64,000 bases of DNA from an uncultured Flavobacteriales bacterium (GTDB taxonomy: Bacteria; Bacteroidota; Bacteroidia; Flavobacteriales_D; Parvicellaceae), in NCBI GenBank assembly GCA_943788755.1, contig CALSRM010000003.1, forward strand, positions 1,302,001 through 1,366,000, given 5' to 3'. Numbering within the stretch: the first letter of the stretch is position 1; every line of letters starts with the position of its first letter. Below the pieces are notes generated by a model. The model was given only the letters and a program-made list of their open reading frames with translations. It was not told the origin of the DNA and ran no database searches. This document shows, in pieces, positions 59,821 through 64,000 of the stretch. Made by a program: the position numbers and the translations under genes.

Positions 59821-62103
59821 ATGAAAAAGGTATTATTATCATTTATTGGGTTGACATTATGTTGGAGTGCAATTGCGCAAACAGATATTCTTGACGCAAG
59901 ATCTTACGGTATTGGACAAACAGTAACTGTTACAGGAATCGCTTCAAATGGCGCTGAGTTGGGAGCAATAAGGTATATGCAGGATCTTTCAGGAGGTATT
60001 GCGGCTTATGGAAGTTCATTGTCTGGTGTAGCAAGATATGATTCGATTACAGTCACTGGAGAGATTTCTGAATTTTCAGGATTGTTAGAAGTTGCGCCTA
60101 TTACAAATGTTGTGAATCATGGACCTGCTATCGTCGTGCCGATGCCTGCTCAAGTTCCTATTACATCAGTCGATGAGACTTGGGAATCAGAATTAATAGA
60201 GATTCAAAATGTAACATTTATTCAAACTGGAAACTTTTCAGGAAATTCAACTTACACGATTACCGATGGAGCTAATAATTTGGATGTACGTATTAATAAT
60301 GGGATAGATCTTGTTGGTACGGCCATTCCAACGGGGCCTATTACGATTACTGGTATGACCGGTCAATTTAATGCGAACTATCAAATTGTTCCGCGCGATT
60401 TGAATGATATTACTGCTTACGTCGCTCCAGCAGAAGAGATTAACGTTATGTTGGAAGGATTAACGGTTCTTGATGGTTCAAATTACTTCATTGGTAATGC
60501 AACTTTAATCGATGTAACAATTCAAAACTCTGGTATAAGCGACTTGACTATTACAGGGCATTCTTTCTCTGGAGTGGATATGGGAGATTTTTCCTCGGAT
60601 ATTGTTGCAGGAATAGTTGCTGGAGGTTCTTCTCAGGCTTATACAATTAGTTTTTCGCCCGTTGGAAACGGTTCTAAGTTTGCGTCAATTGAGATCGGGT
60701 CTAATGATTCAGATGAAAATCCTTACATCATTAACTTCGAAGGTGTAGGAACGGATAATTTGGCTACTGAGCCAACAGCAAATCCAACCGGATTGACTTT
60801 TCCTATAGTTGAGGCATATACCCTGGGAGGTCAATATACTGCTGGTTCGGGTGCTGATAATTACCTCGTTTTATGGAAGGTAGGAAGCATGATTACAGGA
60901 GTTCCGGCAGATGGAACAACTTATTTAAGAGGAGATGCTGTGGGTGACGCTAAAGTTGCTTATGTAGGGGCAGGAACAGCTTTCACACCTCGGGGTATTG
61001 TTGCTAATCAGGAATATTACTTCGCTATATACGCCTTCAATGGTCAGGGAGGATTTGAAAATTATTTAACAGCTGGTCCGGTAACAGGGAGTGCAAGTTC
61101 ACTTGGAGCTAATATAGGTGCATACTATAATGGAATTGATATAAACAGTGGAACATTATCAAATGATCTTAACTCTTTGATTAACCCACATACATTTATT
61201 TCTTACTTTTTATATAAGCAAACGCTTATGCAAGAGTTTGAAGTAAGAGATACGACAAACGGACAGTCTGTTATTACTTGTGCTTACTCCGGTGAAAAAA
61301 TGATCTTTGATGATCCTTTTGACTGGACAGCGACAGGTTATAGCCGGGAGCATACTTTTGCGCACTCTTGGATGGCAACATGGCCTGCCGATAGCCCGGA
61401 GCAGCCAGAATATACTGATCAACACAATCTTTACCCAGCGAATCTGCAGGAAGCAAATATACCGCGCAGTAATCTGCCTTTAGGTGAAATAACTGGAGCG
61501 GTTTTAGATACCTATTTAGAAGGAAATGTTGGTGAATCAATTCCAGGAGGACAGCTCGTGTATGAGCCTAGAGAAGCCCAAAAAGGAAATGCAGCAAGAG
61601 CAATCTTTTACATGTCCACAGCATATAACTTCCCTCTAAATGGAAATGTGAATTCTAGCAAACAGAATCAGGATCTTTTGAAGAGTTGGCACTTTGCAGA
61701 TTTACCAGATAATTATGAGATTGCAAGACACGAGTACATTTTTGATCTTCAGGAAAACAGAAACCCATTCATCGATTCTGTTGAATTTGTTTGTTACCTA
61801 GATTTTGATGATAATACGCATATAGGAAACCCAACAGATTGTTCATTGTCAATTGATGACATTATTCAAATGAATACGATTGTGTTTCCAGTACCTTCTC
61901 AGGATAAGGTGTTTATTCAGGTAAACTCGCAAAATATCACAGGGTATGAAGTAATGGATATGCAAGGAAGATTAGTGAAGAGTGATTTTGACATGAATAC
62001 TTCTAAACTTACATTGACAGCGAATGATCTTCAGAGTGGAGTTTATTTGATACGCGTAATTACACCAAATGGTCAATCATTGGCAAAAATCATTATGCAA
62101 TAA
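59821..62103 (+). CDS. T9SS-exported endonuclease I family nuclease with OB-fold-like and Ig-like domains
   Basis: 760 residues. Signal peptide (about 1-19). OB-fold-like region (about 20-200; VTVTGIASNGAELGAIRYMQ), as found on other secreted nucleases. An Ig-like 'choice-of-anchor' domain follows (about 205-310; TITGHSFSGVDMGDFSS) and then a fibronectin-like stretch (to about 420). The endonuclease I domain (about 430-655) has the catalytic His in GYSREHTFAHSWM and the metal-binding DQHNLYPANLQEAN. A T9SS sorting domain (about 688-760) ends in GQSLAKIIMQ. The enzyme cuts DNA or RNA without strong sequence preference outside the cell. It is preceded 21 bases upstream by the receptor gene. Confidence 0.92.
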   Translation: MKKVLLSFIGLTLCWSAIAQTDILDARSYGIGQTVTVTGIASNGAELGAIRYMQDLSGGIAAYGSSLSGVARYDSITVTGEISEFSGLLEVAPITNVVNHGPAIVVPMPAQVPITSVDETWESELIEIQNVTFIQTGNFSGNSTYTITDGANNLDVRINNGIDLVGTAIPTGPITITGMTGQFNANYQIVPRDLNDITAYVAPAEEINVMLEGLTVLDGSNYFIGNATLIDVTIQNSGISDLTITGHSFSGVDMGDFSSDIVAGIVAGGSSQAYTISFSPVGNGSKFASIEIGSNDSDENPYIINFEGVGTDNLATEPTANPTGLTFPIVEAYTLGGQYTAGSGADNYLVLWKVGSMITGVPADGTTYLRGDAVGDAKVAYVGAGTAFTPRGIVANQEYYFAIYAFNGQGGFENYLTAGPVTGSASSLGANIGAYYNGIDINSGTLSNDLNSLINPHTFISYFLYKQTLMQEFEVRDTTNGQSVITCAYSGEKMIFDDPFDWTATGYSREHTFAHSWMATWPADSPEQPEYTDQHNLYPANLQEANIPRSNLPLGEITGAVLDTYLEGNVGESIPGGQLVYEPREAQKGNAARAIFYMSTAYNFPLNGNVNSSKQNQDLLKSWHFADLPDNYEIARHEYIFDLQENRNPFIDSVEFVCYLDFDDNTHIGNPTDCSLSIDDIIQMNTIVFPVPSQDKVFIQVNSQNITGYEVMDMQGRLVKSDFDMNTSKLTLTANDLQSGVYLIRVITPNGQSLAKIIMQ

Positions 62104-62381
62104 ACGCCCGGTCATTTTATTTACATATTATGCTTCTAAAAGCGTTGAAATAGATAGGTTAAATGGTAGTAGCGTTTTAACAACACTTTCCATAGGACTA
62201 CATTTTTATTTAGTTTAAGTTATTGATAAAGTTTTGCTTACAATATATTCGATCAAGATTAGTCGATTGAAAAGTTTACTAAATTGATGGTTGTTTTTGG
62301 GGAGTTTGGTTTTGGCTATATATTTGCTTAATCGGTTCAATAATTATTTTAACATTAAAGTCAATTAAAATTTCAATTCTT

Positions 62382-63452
62382 ATGTCGCTATTTAAATATG
62401 CTTTTTCAACGCTTTTATTGCTATTTTGTTTCACAACTTTAAAAGCCCAAACACTGAATCCAGACAAGAGTTATGAATTTGCGTGTGTTGGTTTTTATAA
62501 CCTTGAGAATTTATTTGACACCATTGTTGATCCGGATACAAATAAAATTCTCCAAGAAGATTTTACACCAAAAAGTAGTAAGCAGTGGGATTCAAAAAAA
62601 TACTATGGTAAGCTAGATAATATGGCTGAGGTAATTAGTAAAATTGGTGTTTCAAAATCTGTTCCACAAGGAGCAGCTGTTCTAGGCGTCTGTGAAATAG
62701 AAAATAAATCGGTATTAGATGATTTAGTAGCGCACGAAAAACTTCAAGACAAAAATTATCAGATTGTTCATTATGATTCTCCGGATAAAAGGGGAATTGA
62801 TGTAGGATTTTTGTACCAGCCAAAATACTTTACAGTCACATCAAGTAAATCTTTTACCTTAAAACTTCCTGATAATCCTAATTGGGCAACTCGCGATCAG
62901 TTGCTAGTTACAGGAGAGTTAAATGGACAAAAAATGCATTTTATTGTTTGTCACTGGCCTTCAAGGAGAGGAGGGCAAAAAGAGAGTTCATATAAACGTG
63001 TTGCAGCAGGTGAACTGGCTAAAAGTATTGTTGATTCATTAACAAAAGAAGATCCTCTAGCAAAGGTTTTAGTGATGGGAGATTTAAATGATGATCCGGT
63101 TGATCCAAGTGTTAGAGAGACAATGAACTCAGTTGGAGAGATTGAAAATATGGTGACAGGAGATATGTTTAATCCTATGGAGTCACTTTTTAAATTAGGG
63201 ATAGGCACCCTAGGTTACAAAGGTGCTTGGAATTTATTTGACCAAATGGTGTTGACGCCTAGTTTTATTTCTTTGGATAACAGTTTTTCTACTTATTCTT
63301 ACTTTACTGCTAAAGTGTTCAATAATTCATTCTTGAAAAATAGCTCAGGAAAATTTGAAGGCTTTCCATTTAGAACCTATTCTTATGGGAAATTCATCAA
63401 TGGTTATAGCGATCATTTTCCGGTTTATTTGTATTTGGTTAAACAAAAGTAA
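62382..63452 (+). CDS. Secreted endonuclease/exonuclease/phosphatase family protein
   Basis: 356 residues. Signal peptide (about 1-24, ending TTLKAQ). The EEP fold is shown by VGFYNLENLFDTIVDPDTN (the metal-binding Asn and Glu region), LGVCEIENKSVLDDL, HFIVCHWPSRRGGQKES, VMGDLNDDPVDPSVR and the final SDHFPVYLYL with the catalytic Asp-His. The family cleaves phosphodiester bonds, in DNA or in phosphate esters. There is no T9SS domain, so it is probably periplasmic. The 278-base gap before it shows no gene or hairpin that I can name. Confidence 0.92.
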   Translation: MSLFKYAFSTLLLLFCFTTLKAQTLNPDKSYEFACVGFYNLENLFDTIVDPDTNKILQEDFTPKSSKQWDSKKYYGKLDNMAEVISKIGVSKSVPQGAAVLGVCEIENKSVLDDLVAHEKLQDKNYQIVHYDSPDKRGIDVGFLYQPKYFTVTSSKSFTLKLPDNPNWATRDQLLVTGELNGQKMHFIVCHWPSRRGGQKESSYKRVAAGELAKSIVDSLTKEDPLAKVLVMGDLNDDPVDPSVRETMNSVGEIENMVTGDMFNPMESLFKLGIGTLGYKGAWNLFDQMVLTPSFISLDNSFSTYSYFTAKVFNNSFLKNSSGKFEGFPFRTYSYGKFINGYSDHFPVYLYLVKQK

Positions 63453-63482
63453 TACGCAATTAAAACACCTTTATTTCATTTT

Positions 63483-64000
63483 ATGAGGAATTTGAAATTA
63501 TTGATTGTTGTTGTGTGCGTATTTTTTGCCAACACTGGAAGAACGCAGGAAACACTGAAAGTTATGTATTATAACTTGTTGAATTTTCCATCAACATCTC
63601 AGGAAAGAGCAGATACCTTAAAAAAGATTGTGCAACACGTCTTACCCGATATGTTTTTGGTTAATGAATTAGATAATCAATTTGGAGCAACCTTAATATT
63701 AAATAATGCATTAAACCAAAATGGAATTACGCATTACCAACAAGCTTTGTTTGTGGATGGACCTGATACTGATAATATGTTGTTTTATAACTCGAATAAA
63801 TTGGGGTTAATTTCTCAAAATGAGATACAGACAGCTTTAAGAGATATAAATGAATATGTTTTGTATTACAAAGCTCCAGATTTATCTACGACATTGGATA
63901 CGGCTTTTTTCTATATGTATTCATGCCATTTAAAAGCAGGAAGTACAGATCCTAATCCAGATTATCGATTAGCCGAAGCACAAGTTTTTAAAAACTATTT
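63483..64000 (+). CDS. Second secreted endonuclease/exonuclease/phosphatase-like protein (cut by window end)
   Basis: The 172 visible residues run off the window. Signal peptide (MRNLKLLIVVVCVFFANTG, about 1-20) is followed by the EEP start KVMYYNLLNFPSTSQERADT, MFLVNELDNQFGA with the metal-binding Glu, and FYMYSCHLKAGSTDPNPDYR, in which the HLK/His region fits the family. It begins 30 bases after the preceding EEP gene and is not a close copy of it. The two probably act together in the nuclease locus. Confidence 0.8.
   Translation, partial: MRNLKLLIVVVCVFFANTGRTQETLKVMYYNLLNFPSTSQERADTLKKIVQHVLPDMFLVNELDNQFGATLILNNALNQNGITHYQQALFVDGPDTDNMLFYNSNKLGLISQNEIQTALRDINEYVLYYKAPDLSTTLDTAFFYMYSCHLKAGSTDPNPDYRLAEAQVFKNY

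Noticed and set aside
62104-62381. Riboswitch or terminator in the 278-base gap before the EEP gene
   Set aside because: No convincing hairpin with T-run and no conserved riboswitch core could be found by eye.
1-64000. tRNA, rRNA, CRISPR, prophage, insertion sequences
   Set aside because: I looked for cloverleaf-like ends, regular direct repeats, transposase motifs and integrase genes and saw none. A covariance-model search would be needed to exclude small RNAs.

Overview
The window is AT-rich bacterial DNA from the phylum Bacteroidota, most likely order Flavobacteriales; a Crocinitomicaceae/Cryomorphaceae-like source is my guess. The reasons are: type IX secretion (T9SS) C-terminal sorting domains, large TonB-dependent receptors with an N-terminal carboxypeptidase-like domain, an Ala/Glu-rich extension on ribosomal protein S16, MutL without the usual endonuclease motif, little sign of Shine-Dalgarno sequences, and promoter -7 elements of the form TAnnTTTG just upstream of many starts. 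I see no tRNA, rRNA, CRISPR array, phage or intact insertion sequence.

Layout. 1-5.5 kb holds housekeeping genes (rhomboid protease, mutL, a frameshifted trmN6-like methyltransferase, rimM, rpsP, an HD hydrolase). 5.5-13.9 kb holds a Na/phosphate cotransporter, a TonB-dependent receptor paired with a lipoprotein, small secreted proteins and a PhoB/OmpR-type response regulator without an adjacent kinase. 13.9-16.15 kb holds three conserved genes in a row (chromate transporter, Nudix hydrolase, MsrB), each broken by indels. 16.3-18.3 kb holds small envelope proteins and a sterol-desaturase-family enzyme. 18.3-25.7 kb is the most interesting part: a PapD-like periplasmic chaperone and two tightly linked secreted proteins face two related pilin-like secreted proteins and a 1145-residue outer-membrane protein with an usher-like plan. 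I read this as a candidate Bacteroidota chaperone/usher-like surface-fibre system. 25.8-30 kb holds a T9SS relic, secreted proteins and an ECF sigma factor overlapping a frameshifted membrane partner. 30.3-32.5 kb is a TPR/PP2C phosphatase.

32.5-46.8 kb is a surface-polysaccharide cluster: initiating sugar transferase, aminotransferase, two flippases, several GT4 glycosyltransferases, an acetyltransferase, two Wzy/WaaL-type proteins, a Wzz-like protein and a UDP-sugar epimerase. It carries remnants of two further glycosyltransferases, which indicates gene turnover. 46.9-52.2 kb returns to core genes (rny, zapA, a coiled-coil partner, an M23 peptidase, trxB). 52.2-55.3 kb is a second ECF sigma module with two membrane/TPR proteins and a receptor plug-only protein. 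56-64 kb holds a lamin-tail-domain protein, a TonB-dependent receptor, a T9SS-exported endonuclease I and two secreted endonuclease/exonuclease/phosphatase proteins, which together look like an extracellular nucleic-acid or phosphate scavenging locus.

Several genes contain single-base indels, three of them next to runs of six A or T. Without reads I cannot tell assembly error from real gene decay.
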